Notes under the pieces: model-generated
Told to the model about the DNA's origin: nothing
Databases searched by the model: none
The model's input: the letters and a program-made list of their open reading frames with translations, nothing else
Part shown: positions 10,041 to 18,902 of the stretch, piece by piece
Layout of the letters: every line of letters starts with the position of its first letter
Position numbering within the stretch: position 1 is the stretch's first letter
Program-made: the position numbers and the translations under genes
Assembly (NCBI GenBank): GCA_963781215.1
Contig: CAWAFE010000048.1
Span: 32,529-96,528 of the forward strand
Direction of reading: 5' to 3'
Source of the DNA: AP-15 sp963781215
GTDB lineage: Bacteria; Pseudomonadota; Alphaproteobacteria; ATCC43930; CGMCC-115725
DNA length: 64,000 bases

Positions 10041-10847
10041 ATGATGCATCGAGTGCTGATCACCGGGGCGGGCGGCGGCATCGGCCGTTCGTTGCGCGAG
10101 ACGTTGCGCGGGGTTTATCCGGTCCTGCGGCTCTCCGACCGGGTGGCGCTGGCGCCAGCGCGGGACGGGGAAGAGGTCGACCCGGCCGAATTGTCCGACA
10201 TGGCGGCGGTCGAGCGCATCGTCGCGGGGGTCGACGGCATCGTTCATTTGGGCGGCCGTTCCGGCGAGGCCGAGTGGCCGGTCATCCTCGAATCGAACAT
10301 CGTCGGCGCCTACAATGTGTTCGAGGCGGCGCGCCGGGCGGGGGTCAAGCGCATCATCGTCGCCACCAGCAATCACGCCGTCGGGTTCTATCCGCGTGAG
10401 CAAACGATCGACCACCGGGTCGTTCCGCGGCCGGACAGCCGATACGGTCTCAGCAAGGCCTTTGCCGAGGCGCTCGCCAGCCTCTACGCCGACAAGCACG
10501 GGATCGGATTTTTGTGCACCCGCATCGGCAATTTCGGGACCGAGCCGATTGACAAGCGGCGGCTTTCGATCTGGATCAGCCCGCGCGATTACACACAGCT
10601 TGTGCGCATCGGGCTCGAGCACCCCGACATCCGTTACGAGATTGTCTACGGCATCTCGAACAACCGCCGTTCGTGGTACGACAATTCAAACGCGTTCCGG
10701 CTCGGCTACAAGCCGCAGGATGACTCCGAGCCCTATGCCGAGTCGGTGCTGGCCGCCGAGCCGCCCGGCGCCGACCCGATCGCCGAATATTACCAGGGCG
10801 GCACCTTCCCTGCCGCCGAATATACGGCGAAGGCGCCGCGCCGCTGA
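10041..10847 (+). CDS. Uronate dehydrogenase-like NAD-dependent epimerase/dehydrogenase
   Basis: A 268-residue short-chain dehydrogenase of the extended type. The Rossmann motif GAGGGIG is at residues 9-15 and the catalytic pair is Y135-x3-K139 (RYGLSK). Residues around VATSNHAVGFYPRE, NNRRSWYDNS and YYQGGTFP closely recall the Agrobacterium uronate dehydrogenase, which oxidises D-glucuronate or D-galacturonate to the aldarolactone. Start ATG 10041 (or the adjacent ATG 10044) follows GAAAGAAC. No other hexuronate genes are adjacent, so the substrate is inferred from likeness only. The gene faces arsC across a palindromic element. Confidence 0.85.
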   Translation: MMHRVLITGAGGGIGRSLRETLRGVYPVLRLSDRVALAPARDGEEVDPAELSDMAAVERIVAGVDGIVHLGGRSGEAEWPVILESNIVGAYNVFEAARRAGVKRIIVATSNHAVGFYPREQTIDHRVVPRPDSRYGLSKAFAEALASLYADKHGIGFLCTRIGNFGTEPIDKRRLSIWISPRDYTQLVRIGLEHPDIRYEIVYGISNNRRSWYDNSNAFRLGYKPQDDSEPYAESVLAAEPPGADPIAEYYQGGTFPAAEYTAKAPRR

Positions 10848-10862
10848 GCCATGCAAGGGATT

Positions 10863-10933
10863 CGAGATTGCTTCGCTTCACTCGCAATGACGCCCGTCAT
10901 TGCGAGGAGCCGCTAGGCGACGAAGCAATCTCG
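10863..10933. repeat. 71-nt interspersed palindromic element between convergent genes
   Basis: The outer arms CGAGATTGCTTCG and CGAAGCAATCTCG and the inner arms CTCGCAATGACG and CGTCATTGCGAG are exact reverse complements. The whole segment can fold into a long hairpin with an asymmetric interior bulge. It sits between the convergent stop codons of the dehydrogenase gene and arsC, where it could act as a bidirectional terminator or an mRNA-stabilising repeat. Sequences of this kind (GATTGCTTCG...CTCGCAATGACG) are, from memory, common intergenic repeats in alphaproteobacteria. Confidence 0.85.
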
Positions 10934-10955
10934 CCGAGGCGTTCAGCCGGCGCGA

Positions 10956-11297
10956 TCAGATCACCGCCAGCACGTTCTCCGGCGGCCGGCCAAGCGCCGC
11001 TTTGCGGCCCGAGACGACGATCGGGCGTTCGACGATGATCGGATGCTTGACCATCGCTGCGATCAGCTGGTCTTCCGACAAGGCCTTCGGGTCGATATCG
11101 GCGGCGGCCGCCTCCTTTTTGCGGACAAGAGCGCTCGCCGGCATCTTCAGCTGACCGAGAAGGTTTTTCAGCTGCGCCGCCGTATAGGGCGTCTTCAGAT
11201 ACTCCACGATCTCGGGCTCGACCCCCTTCTCGCGCAGCAAGGCCAATGTCTTGCGCGAGGTGTTGCAGCGTGGATTGTGATACATCGTCACCGGCAT
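10956..11297 (-). CDS. arsC: ArsC-family (glutaredoxin-dependent arsenate reductase-like) protein
   Basis: A 113-residue thioredoxin-fold protein of the ArsC/Spx/YffB family. The nucleophilic cysteine is C11 in YHNPRCNTSRKTL, the usual ArsC context. The arginine-containing segment HPIIVERPIVV matches the anion-binding loop of ArsC. In Escherichia coli ArsC this enzyme reduces arsenate with glutaredoxin. No arsB, arsR or acr3 gene is next to it, so it may be a general member of the family. Start ATG 11297 follows GGAGGAAATGCG. Confidence 0.9.
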   Translation of the reverse strand: MPVTMYHNPRCNTSRKTLALLREKGVEPEIVEYLKTPYTAAQLKNLLGQLKMPASALVRKKEAAAADIDPKALSEDQLIAAMVKHPIIVERPIVVSGRKAALGRPPENVLAVI

Positions 11298-11356
11298 CGC
11301 ATTTCCTCCTTCCTACGATATGAGACGGGTAGGCCGGCCGCTCGGGCAATGCAAGC

Positions 11357-11779
11357 TCAGCGCTTGAGGATGCCGCTGAGCAGCTTGCGCAGCTCGGGCA
11401 TGGCGCCGACCGCCAGCCCCGCGATCAGCGCCGTCCCGATGGCGCCATAGGGATGCGCCCGCACCGAAGCCGCGATCTGCCGCGCCGCGAGGCTGCCGAT
11501 CTGACCCGCCAGATCATTGACGGCGCTGGCGCTCGAAGCCGGCGCCGCTGCGCCCGCGGGAAGGGGCCGCCACAGGCGGCGCGCCGCCAGCCCGGCCAGC
11601 GCCGCCAATGCGAGCCCGACCGCGGCGACGATCAAGGCGGCGGCGGCAGGATCGAGGCGCTTCGACACCAGCAGCAGAAACAGGGAATAGCCGAGAAACC
11701 AGGCCGCGATCGCGGCCACGATCGCGGCGACGGCGCCGGCCGCCGCCGCCAGCGCCAGCCGCGCGCCCCAGCGGCCCAC
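11357..11779 (-). CDS. Small membrane protein with two hydrophobic segments (phage-holin-III/Wzy-like envelope protein)
   Basis: A protein of about 140 residues if GTG 11779 is used; this start lies 8 nt after the stop of the DUF883-type gene. Two strongly hydrophobic Ala-rich segments are visible (ALAAAAGAVAAIVAAIAAWF and AALIVAAVGLALAALAGLAA). An Ala-rich tail with a third weak hydrophobic stretch follows (YGAIGTALIAGLAVGAM). Such proteins commonly follow DUF883/YqjD genes, as YqjE follows YqjD in E. coli. A longer start at 11857 would overlap the upstream gene and is less likely. Function unknown. Confidence 0.6.
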   Translation of the reverse strand: MGRWGARLALAAAAGAVAAIVAAIAAWFLGYSLFLLLVSKRLDPAAAALIVAAVGLALAALAGLAARRLWRPLPAGAAAPASSASAVNDLAGQIGSLAARQIAASVRAHPYGAIGTALIAGLAVGAMPELRKLLSGILKR

Positions 11780-11786
11780 CGCGCGC

Positions 11787-12071
11787 CTAGCTGCGGCGGC
11801 TGTTGAGGAGCAGTCCGAACACGAGACCCGTCGCGAACGCCACCAACGCCGACGCAAAGGGACGCGCCTCGATCTCCTGGCCGACCTGCTGCGCCTGACG
11901 CGTCACCTCGCCCCACATTTTTTCGGCCGATTCCTGCGCCTTCCCTCCCACCTTGCCAATCCCGCTGCCGGCCATGTCGCGAATGTTAGCCGTCATTTTC
12001 GCGAAATCGGCGCGCAGCTGCTGGATGTCGGACTGCAACGTCGTGAGATCGGGTTGAATCGAGTCGGCCAT
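11787..12071 (-). CDS. DUF883 (ElaB/YqjD-type) inner-membrane protein
   Basis: A 94-residue protein. Residues 1 to about 65 are amphipathic and probably a coiled coil (TLQSDIQQLRADFAKM). A C-terminal membrane anchor is at about residues 73-90 (SALVAFATGLVFGLLL). E. coli relatives associate with ribosomes at the inner membrane in stationary phase. Start ATG 12071 has the ribosome-binding site GGAGAGATGTC. It is the first gene of a two-gene operon with the membrane protein downstream. Confidence 0.8.
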   Translation of the reverse strand: MADSIQPDLTTLQSDIQQLRADFAKMTANIRDMAGSGIGKVGGKAQESAEKMWGEVTRQAQQVGQEIEARPFASALVAFATGLVFGLLLNSRRS

Positions 12072-12378
12072 GACATCTCTCCATTGATGGCGGATCAGTA
12101 GAAAACACCCATCGGCGCCAAAGGTTCAGGCTCCGTACACCTTCGGGCGGCGCGAGCCCGGGTTGCTTGACCGGCGCGCATGACGCTACGTCTAGCACTT
12201 CGGGCGGGCGCTGTCGCCCGAGGCTGCCGAGGGGAGTTCCGTTGCGTCACCCACAATATTGCCGTACTGGTCTGCTATTGATACGACACAGCGGCGGGAA
12301 GCCCGGACCCTTCCCTGTTTTTCTCCTGCAAATAACAGGAAGAACAGGCGGCGCGCCGCTCGCCGCGAGGAGATCGTC
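12072..12378. other. Intergenic region between divergent genes (307 nt)
   Basis: No convincing gene is seen. The segment separates the minus-strand DUF883-type gene from the plus-strand CoA-transferase. It contains the conserved-loop hairpin at 12310-12342. The ribosome-binding site GAGGAGA at 12367-12373 serves the ATG at 12379. Confidence 0.6.
12310..12342 (+). repeat. Hairpin with 14-nt loop ending TGCAAAT (copy 1)
   Basis: Left arm CTTCCCTGTT (12310-12319) pairs with AACAGGAAG (12334-12342) with one bulged C. The 14-nt loop ends in TGCAAAT. A second copy with a differently composed but paired stem lies at 25245-25278. It ends 36 nt before the start codon of the CaiB-type gene, so it lies in the likely leader. 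Confidence 0.7.
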
Positions 12379-13597
12379 ATGACCGCGTCGAGCGGAGCGA
12401 AACCGGGGCCGCTCGCCGGCATCAAGGTGATCGACCTGACGACGGTCGTGCTGGGGCCGCTGGCGGCGCAGATCCTGGGCGACCTCGGCGCCGAGGTGAT
12501 CAAGGTCGAATCCCCCGAAGGCGACATCATGCGCTACGCCGGCCCGTCGCGGCACCGCGAGATGGGCCACGTCTTTCTCAACCTCAATCGCAACAAACGC
12601 TCGCTCGCGCTCGACCTGAAACAGAACGAGGCGAAGGCGGCATTGCTGGCGCTGGTCCGGCAGGCCGATGTGTTCATGCACAACATGCGCCCGCAGGCGA
12701 TGGCCCGGCTCGGCTTCGCCTATGAGCGATTGCGCGAGGTCAACCCGCGGCTCGTCTATTGCTCAGCGCACGGCTACGGCCAGGACGGCCCGTTCGCCGA
12801 CCGCCCGGCCTTCGACGACATCATCCAGGGCGGCAGCGGCTTTGTCGCGCTCGAGCAGGCGACCGGCGGCGAGGCGCGGTTTGTCCCGACTCTGGTCGGC
12901 GACAAGACGGTTGGGCTGACCATGGTCTATGCCGTGATGGCGGCACTTTTGCAACGCGAGCGGACCGGTGAGGGACAGACGGTCGAAGTGCCGATGCTCG
13001 AAACCATGACCGCCTTTATCATGGCCGAGCATCTGGGCGGGCTGACCTTCGAGCCGCCGTTGGGGCCGCCAGGCTATTCGCGCATGCTCGCCCCCGACCG
13101 GCGGCCGCACCCGACGGCGGACGGGCATATCTGTATCCTTCCCTACACCGACCGGCATTGGCGCGATTTCTTTCGTATTGCCGGCCGCCCGGAGCTTGAA
13201 GACGACCCGCGCCTTGCCGACGCGCAAAGCCGCAGCAGTCACGTCGCCGAGCTTTACGCGCTGATCGCCGAATGCGTGCGCGACCGGCCGACCGCCTATT
13301 GGCTCGACCGGCTCAAGGCCGCCGACATCCCGAGCGGGCCGGTCAACCATTTGAGCGAATTGCCGCAGGACGAGCATCTGGCCGCCGTCGATTTCTTCCC
13401 GCTGACCAATCACCCGACCGAGGGCCGGATCCGCATGACCCGGCCGCCGGTGCGGTTCGGCGGGGCCGACTGCGGATTGCGGCGGCCGGCGCCGCGGCTG
13501 GGCGAGCATTCGCGCGAGATCCTGCAGCGAAGCCGGGCTGGCCGATGCCGAGATCGACGATCTGGTCGCCCGCAAAATCACGATCGCGCCCGGATAG
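12379..13597 (+). CDS. CaiB/BaiF-family (class III) CoA-transferase, one frameshift
   Basis: A class III CoA-transferase of about 405 residues after correction. The catalytic aspartate is D175 in TLVGDKTVGL, and the N-terminal KVIDLTTVVLGPLAAQILGD is the family signature. Start ATG 12379 has GAGGAGA upstream. Near 13525 (ctgcagcgaag) one extra base shifts the frame. Without it the protein ends normally with EAGLADAEIDDLVARK and a TAG at 13595-13597, 5 nt before the next gene. As the sequence stands, the frame instead runs on into the aconitase X gene and gives an apparent fusion. The adjacent aconitase X genes suggest CoA activation of a hydroxyacid linked to their reaction. This is inference. 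Confidence 0.88.
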
Positions 13598-13602
13598 CCG
13601 CG

Positions 13603-14826
13603 ATGCACCTCACCGACGAGGAAGAGGCGATGCTCGCCGGTGAACTCGGCGAGCCGAGGCGCTGGGCGTTGGCCCACCAGATCGCGGTCGGCGAATTTTT
13701 CGACGCCGCCGATTTCGTGCCGGTGAGCCAAGCGCACATCATGGCCGACACCGAATCCCTGGGCGAGGCGGGGGTCCGGTTTCTCGAAGCCCTGGCCGCC
13801 GCTCCGGGGGCCGAGCGGCGGGTGCGGGTGCCGACGATCACCGATCCGCGCGGCATCGACTTCGACGTCTACAAACGGCTCGGGCAGAGCGAGTGGATGG
13901 CGGCGCTCGAAACCCGCGCGATCACGGCGCTGCGCGCCTTTGGCGTGCTGATGACCGACACCTGCATCAACTACCAGACGATCATGGCGCCAGTGAAGGG
14001 CGACCATCTCGCCTATGGCGACACCGGGGTCGTCATCTATTCGAACAGTGTCTTGGGCGCCCGCAGCAATTTCGAGGGCGGCCCTTCGGCGCTGGCCGCT
14101 GCATTGACCGGACGGACCCCGCGCTACGGCTACCACCTCGACGAAAGCCGCAGCACCACTAGGCGGTTCCGGCTCACCGCCGCACCGCGCGACCTCAGCG
14201 AATGGGGTGCGGTCGGCGGCATCGTCGGTGAGGCCTGCGGCTCCTATTGGCAGGTGCCGACGATCGAGGGCGTCGAAAGCGTCCCCGGCTCCGATGCGCT
14301 GAAGCATTTCGGCACCGCGTTGGCGAGCTTCGGCTCGGTGGCGCTCTTTCACATGCCCGGCATCACCGCCGAGGAATCGGTCTGCGTCGGCGAGGCGGCC
14401 ATGATCGGCCGCGCTGAGATCGACGCCTTTCTCGCCCGCTACGCGGCACCGGGCGACAAGCTCGATGTCGTCGTCTTCGGCGCGCCGCAATTGTCGCTGT
14501 TCGAGATCGAGGCCGTCGCGCATGCTCTGGACGGGCGCCATGTGCACCCAGACACGACCTTGCTGGTGACGACCTCGCCTGAGATCAAGCACGCCGCCGA
14601 CCGCATGGGCCTGACCCAGCGGATCGAAGCGGCGGGCGGCGTCGTCGCGCAGGGCATCTGCTTTTACCAGAGCTATGCCCGCGAGATGGCCGAGGCCAAC
14701 GGCTGGGTCCGCCTGATGACCAACTCGGCCAAGCTCGTCAACATCATCGGCGGCTACGGCTATCGCCCGACCCTGGCGAGCCTGGAGCGCTGCGTCGGCT
14801 CGGCGGTGGCGGGAAAGGTGCTCTGA
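13603..14826 (+). CDS. Aconitase X, large (catalytic) subunit
   Basis: A 407-residue protein of the AcnX family (DUF521), which are dehydratases such as cis-3-hydroxy-L-proline dehydratase and archaeal phosphomevalonate dehydratase. Family segments are the N-terminal LTDEEEAMLAGELGEPRRWAL, the Cys-containing TDTCINYQTIMAP, and the YGDTGVVIYSNSVLGARSN stretch that contacts cluster and substrate. Start ATG 13603 begins MHLTDEEE. It is followed at once by the small subunit. The substrate is unknown; no proline racemase or hydroxyproline gene is nearby. Confidence 0.88.
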   Translation: MHLTDEEEAMLAGELGEPRRWALAHQIAVGEFFDAADFVPVSQAHIMADTESLGEAGVRFLEALAAAPGAERRVRVPTITDPRGIDFDVYKRLGQSEWMAALETRAITALRAFGVLMTDTCINYQTIMAPVKGDHLAYGDTGVVIYSNSVLGARSNFEGGPSALAAALTGRTPRYGYHLDESRSTTRRFRLTAAPRDLSEWGAVGGIVGEACGSYWQVPTIEGVESVPGSDALKHFGTALASFGSVALFHMPGITAEESVCVGEAAMIGRAEIDAFLARYAAPGDKLDVVVFGAPQLSLFEIEAVAHALDGRHVHPDTTLLVTTSPEIKHAADRMGLTQRIEAAGGVVAQGICFYQSYAREMAEANGWVRLMTNSAKLVNIIGGYGYRPTLASLERCVGSAVAGKVL

Positions 14827-15242
14827 TGCCGATCCTGCTGCGCTGCCATAAGGGGATCGGCCCGGCGGTGACCGGAACCGCCCTCGTCGCCGCTGATAAT
14901 TTTTCCGCGCGCTATGATCTCGACCGCAAGAGGGGCGTCTTCTCGCGGCCGGGCCACAAGCTCGCCGGCAAGAGCTACATCGATCGCATTCTGGTTCTGA
15001 ACGACGCCAAGGGCGGAGTCGCCACCGCCTGGATGCTGCATGAGATGGCCGCGCGCGGCATCGTGCCGCGGGCGCTGATCTTCAACCGGGTCAACCCGAT
15101 CCTGGCTCAAGGTGCCGCCTTTGGCGATGTCGCGATGGTCGACCGCTTCGACGGCGACGTGACCCGGCTCTTTCATACCGGTGACGAATTGCGCGTCGAC
15201 CCCGCTGCCGGCACCGTCGAGATCCTGGCCCGCTCCCCGTGA
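14826..15242 (+). CDS. Aconitase X, small (swivel, DUF126) subunit
   Basis: A 138-residue swivel-domain subunit. Start ATG 14826 shares its A with the TGA of the large subunit, so the two are translationally coupled. The domain runs from GTALVAADNFSARYDLD through GKSYIDRILVLNDAKGGVATAW to GIVPRALIFNRVNPILAQGA. In several characterised AcnX proteins the loop after the LVL strand is Ser-rich (GRGSS-type); here it is NDAKGGVATAW. This suggests a different substrate subgroup. A split large/small arrangement is the bacterial two-subunit type. Confidence 0.85.
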   Translation: MPILLRCHKGIGPAVTGTALVAADNFSARYDLDRKRGVFSRPGHKLAGKSYIDRILVLNDAKGGVATAWMLHEMAARGIVPRALIFNRVNPILAQGAAFGDVAMVDRFDGDVTRLFHTGDELRVDPAAGTVEILARSP

Positions 15243-15252
15243 GCCGGGCGGA

Positions 15253-15786
15253 TCAGGCGGCCGGCCGCGAGATGCGGAACAAGGGCGCGCGGCGCGCGCC
15301 GTGACGCGTTGGCTCCAGCAGCTCGATCTCGCCCGCGGGAGCGAGGCCGCAATGCAGCAGCACCCTCTGCGAGGCAAGGTTGCCTGGATCGGTGTAGGCG
15401 CGGATCGTCGCGAGGCCGAGGGTGCCGAAGACGTAATCGATCAGCGCCGCGACCGCCTCGCGCGCATAGCCGTTGCCCCAATAGGGCCGACCCAGCCAAT
15501 AGCCGAGCGCCGGCTCGTCGCCGCCATCGCCGGTGCTACCGTCGAGACCGCAGCCGCCGATCAACCGGTCGGTCTCCTTCAAGGCGATCGCGAAGGTCCG
15601 CGGATCAACGGCCGCATGCGCTTGCTGCACTCGCGCGATCCACTCTCGACCGTCCGCCTCGCCGTAGGGATGCGGCATCGTAGCGAGCCAACGCGCAACC
15701 TCCCAATCGCCGGCCAGCGCGACGAGGTCGGCAAGGTCGTCCTGGCGATGGGCTCGCAGCCTCAGACGCCCGGTCTCGATCACCAT
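15253..15786 (-). CDS. GNAT-family N-acetyltransferase (RimJ/RimL-like)
   Basis: A 177-residue acetyltransferase. It starts with the RimJ-type IETGRLRLRAHRQDDL, has the acetyl-CoA loop region LGRPYWGNGYAREAVAALIDYVF, and ends with a beta-bulge strand motif (PGNLASQRVLLHCGL). I chose ATG 15786 because GGAGGG lies 8 nt upstream; in-frame starts further out would run into the divergent gene. RimJ/RimL relatives acetylate protein N-termini, but many members act on small molecules. It is convergent with the aconitase X operon, with only 10 nt between stops. Confidence 0.87.
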   Translation of the reverse strand: MVIETGRLRLRAHRQDDLADLVALAGDWEVARWLATMPHPYGEADGREWIARVQQAHAAVDPRTFAIALKETDRLIGGCGLDGSTGDGGDEPALGYWLGRPYWGNGYAREAVAALIDYVFGTLGLATIRAYTDPGNLASQRVLLHCGLAPAGEIELLEPTRHGARRAPLFRISRPAA

Positions 15787-15841
15787 TGCGACCACCCTCC
15801 GCCTTGTTGCCGTGGAGATGCCGCGATAACACTTGGCGACG

Positions 15842-17105
15842 ATGACCATTGCCGCCAACCGCGACCGCACGCCGGCAACCGTCCCGGCGACGATCGAGAC
15901 GCCGCACTCCTGGCTCGTCGCGGTATCGGCGCTCGCGATCCTCTCGATCACGTTCGGCGCACCGCTGATCACCGTCGTGGCCTTGAAGCCGATCGCCGCC
16001 GAGTTCGGCGACATGCGCTCGGTGCCGGCCTTGTCCTATGCGCTCGCCTGGCTCGGCTCGTCGGTCGGCGGGATCGCGATGGGCCGGGCCGCCGAGCGCG
16101 TGGGCGTGCGCTGGACGGTCGTGTTCGGCGCGGTGATGATCGCGGTCGGTCTCGTCGTGGCGAGCCTCGGCGGGCGTTTGCTGTTCTTCCTCGCCCATGG
16201 CGTCTTCATGGGGCTCCTCGGCAATGCCGGGCTCAACGCGCCGCTCTATGTTTATATCGCACGCTGGTTCGACCGCCGCCGCGGCACCGCCCTGGCGATG
16301 ATCGCCAGCGGCCAGGCCGCCGCCGGGATAATCTGGGCGCCGATCTTCGGCCACGCGGTCGGCTGGGTTCGGCTGGCGCCATACGATGCAGCTCTATGCG
16401 GTGGTCGTGGTCGCGGCAGTGGTGCCGGCGGCGTTTCTGGTGCTCCGCGCATTGCCCAAGGCGGCGATCGGCGACGGCATGCGGCCGGAGCCGGCGGCCG
16501 GCGCCCCCGTTCTCGGATTGCGGCCGAACACGGCCTTCGGCCTGATGTGCCTGGCGAGCTTCTGCTGCTGCGTGCCGATGGCGATGCCGCAGGGCCACCT
16601 CGTCGCCCTTTGCGGCGATCTCGGCATCTCGCTGACGCGCGGCAGCGCGATGCTGTCGCTACTGTTGGCCTGCGCCTTTATCGGCCGCCAGTCTTGGGGC
16701 CTCGTCGCCGACCGGATCGGCGGGCTGCGCACGGTCCTGGCGGGCTCGGCCTGCCAGCTCGCGGCGATGACCGGGTTTCTGCTGACCCAGAACGAGGCGG
16801 GCCTGTTTACCGTCGCCGCTGTCTTCGGCCTCAGCTTCAGCGGCATCATCCCGGCCTATGTGCTGGCGCTGCGCGAGCTGTTCCCGGCCACTGAGGCACC
16901 GTGGCGGATCCCGACCCTTTTGTTGTGCAGCGGCTCGGGCATGGCGGCAGGCGGCTGGCTCGCCGGCGCGATCTACGACTACGCCGGCTTCTACGCGCCG
17001 GCCTTCGCCGCTGGCATCGCCTTCAACCTCGCGAACTTTATCGTCGTCGGCGCGCTGGTATTCCGCCAGGCCCGCCTGGGCTCGGCGATCCTCGCGCGAG
17101 CATAA
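15842..17105 (+). CDS. MFS transporter, oxalate/formate-antiporter-like, one frameshift
   Basis: A major facilitator carrier of about 420 residues after correction, with about twelve membrane segments. The N-terminal half (residues 1 to about 175) carries the MFS loop motif GRAAERVGVRWTVVFGAV. Frame is lost near 16367 (gggttcggc). Removing one T gives an unbroken GWVGWRHTMQLYAVVV junction and the second half continues to TAG 17103-17105. The second half has the mirrored motif GLVADRIGGLRTVL. ATG 15842 is preferred to the TTG at 15833. Substrate unknown; the subfamily often carries organic anions. Confidence 0.85.
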
Positions 17106-17184
17106 GAAGAACAGCGACGATCCGACGCTCGCACGACTGCCCTCGCGGCGCTCGACGCTGGCGAACCCCTCATCCTACCGCCGG

Positions 17185-18037
17185 TCACGCCAGGGCCTGG
17201 AATTCCTCGGGGGTCAAGCGGATCGACGCGGCGCCGAAATTTTCCTCGAAATGGGCGATAGAGGAGGTGCCGGGGATCGGCAGCATGGCGGGCGAGCGGT
17301 GCAGCAGCCAGGCGAGCGCGATCTGGCTCGGCGCGGCGTTGCGGCGCTCTGCGATCCGGGCGAGCGGCGAGCCGCGTCCGGCGAGCCGGCCGGCGCCGAG
17401 CGGATACCACGGGATGAAGGCGATCCCGGCCTCGGCGCAGAGATCAACGAGACGGTCGGACGACCGGTCGCGGATGTTGTAGTGGTTCTGCACAGAGACG
17501 ATCTGCGCCAGCCCTGTGCGCGCGGGCGAGCTCGTCGGCCGACACGTTCGAGACGCCGATATGCCGGATCTTTCCCTCGCGCTGGAGGTCGGCGAGCGCG
17601 CCGATGGAATCCTCGACCGGTACCCGGTAGTCCACGGCGTGCAGCTGGTAGAGGCCGATGCGATCGAGCCGGAGCCGCCGCAGGCTGTCTTCGCAGGCTT
17701 GGCGCAGATGCTCGGGCCGGCAATCGGTGACCCAGCGATCGGGACCCGGACGGGTCAGGCCGCCCTTGGTCGCGACCACCAGCTCCGGCGGATAGGGATG
17801 GAGCGCTTTGGCGATCAGCGTCTCGCTGACCTCGGGACCGTACGAATCGGCGGTGTCGATAAAAGTGACACCCTTTTCGACGACCTTCCGCAGCAGCGCC
17901 ACCGCCCCGCCCTCGTCCTTGGGCGGTCCCCAAATGCCCGGGCCCGTAATGCGCATCGCGCCGAAGCCGAGGCGGAAGACCGTCGGTCCGCCGCCCAGCG
18001 TCAAGCTCATCGACGGGTTCGCACCGGCGGCGGGCAT
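17185..18037 (-). CDS. Aldo/keto reductase, one frameshift
   Basis: An NADPH-dependent aldo/keto reductase of about 283 residues after correction. The catalytic residues are visible: Asp and Tyr in DTADSYGPEVSE, Lys in VATKGGLT, and His in LYQLHAVDYR. The frame shifts near 17515-17522, between ELARA and TGLAQIVSVQNHYNIRD; one extra base explains it. The remaining C-terminus has the usual WLLHRSPAMLPIPGTSS cofactor-loop motif. Start ATG 18037 or ATG 18010 are both possible. It lies 13 nt downstream of the MlaC-like gene on the same strand. Confidence 0.87.
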
Positions 18038-18050
18038 AATTACGCGCGGC

Positions 18051-18704
18051 TTAGGGCGACTTGTCGGCGCTTTGCGTCAACAGGTCGACCTTGCGGTTCA
18101 ACGCCATGATCAGGCCGTCGACTCCGTCGCGCCGCAGGATCGAATAGAACTCCGAGCGCTGTGTCGCCAGTTGGCTGATCATGCCGTTCAGATAAACGTC
18201 CGAGACCTGCCACTGGCCACTATTATTGCGCATCAGATACCCCAGGCTCACCGGAGCGTCATTCGATTTGACGATCGTGGTCTGGACTATGATCTGGTTG
18301 TTGTAGGGCTGTTCCCCGGTAACCTGCATCTGCTCGCCCGAATAGCTGTCGAACCGATCGGCATAGGTGGCCGCGACATAATGGGCGAACGCCCGGGTGA
18401 CCTGCTGTTGCTGGGCCGGGGAAAGGTTTGCCCAAGCGGGGCCGCAGGCGAGGCGGGCCATCAGCGGAATATCGAAGACGCGGTCGACGACCGGCGCCAG
18501 CCGCGCGTAGCGCCCGCTCTGCCCGAGGTTGCGGCCCTCTTTCATCGTCGCGAGCAACGTGTCGTAGAAGCCGCGGATGGTGTCTCTCGGCGCCGAAGTC
18601 ATCGCATCGGCGCCGGTGGCGAAGACCAGGGCCGCGAGCGACAGGGCGACGCCCAGCCTCGCCGCCTTTCCGATCCATGCCCGCGGCATTCCAACCGTGC
18701 TCAT
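18051..18704 (-). CDS. MlaC/Ttg2D-family (HpnM-like) periplasmic lipid-binding protein
   Basis: A 217-residue exported protein. The signal peptide ends near residue 34 (ATGADA|MTSAP). The mature domain matches the MlaC/toluene-tolerance Ttg2D fold: FYDTLLATMKEG, DIPLMARLACGPAW, FDSYSGEQMQVTGEQ, and the C-terminal VYLNGMISQLATQRSEFYSIL. MlaC shuttles phospholipids between outer and inner membranes; HpnM is the version found with hopanoid genes. No mlaDEF or hpn gene is adjacent, so this is a stand-alone copy. The start ATG 18704 has GGGAGAAG upstream. Confidence 0.88.
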   Translation of the reverse strand: MSTVGMPRAWIGKAARLGVALSLAALVFATGADAMTSAPRDTIRGFYDTLLATMKEGRNLGQSGRYARLAPVVDRVFDIPLMARLACGPAWANLSPAQQQQVTRAFAHYVAATYADRFDSYSGEQMQVTGEQPYNNQIIVQTTIVKSNDAPVSLGYLMRNNSGQWQVSDVYLNGMISQLATQRSEFYSILRRDGVDGLIMALNRKVDLLTQSADKSP

Positions 18705-18902
18705 GACGCTTCTCCCGTCTCGTCACAGGCAGGTAGGGCGTTCCAGCCGGTCAGGCAACCCCATATTACGCCGGTCCCCTACTCGCGGTTTAGCAGCCTG
18801 CCGCTACTGCGCTTAATCTACGGAAAACCTCCGACCCGGCTGGCGGATCAGTCGCTATCGGTGGCATGAGGAGGCGGCTTCCGATACTGCGAGGACGTGA
18901 AG

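Noticed and set aside
12259..14826. A single 855-residue CoA-transferase/aconitase X protein
   Set aside because: The linker is out of frame and Arg-rich, and deleting one base yields two normal proteins with their own stop and start codons.
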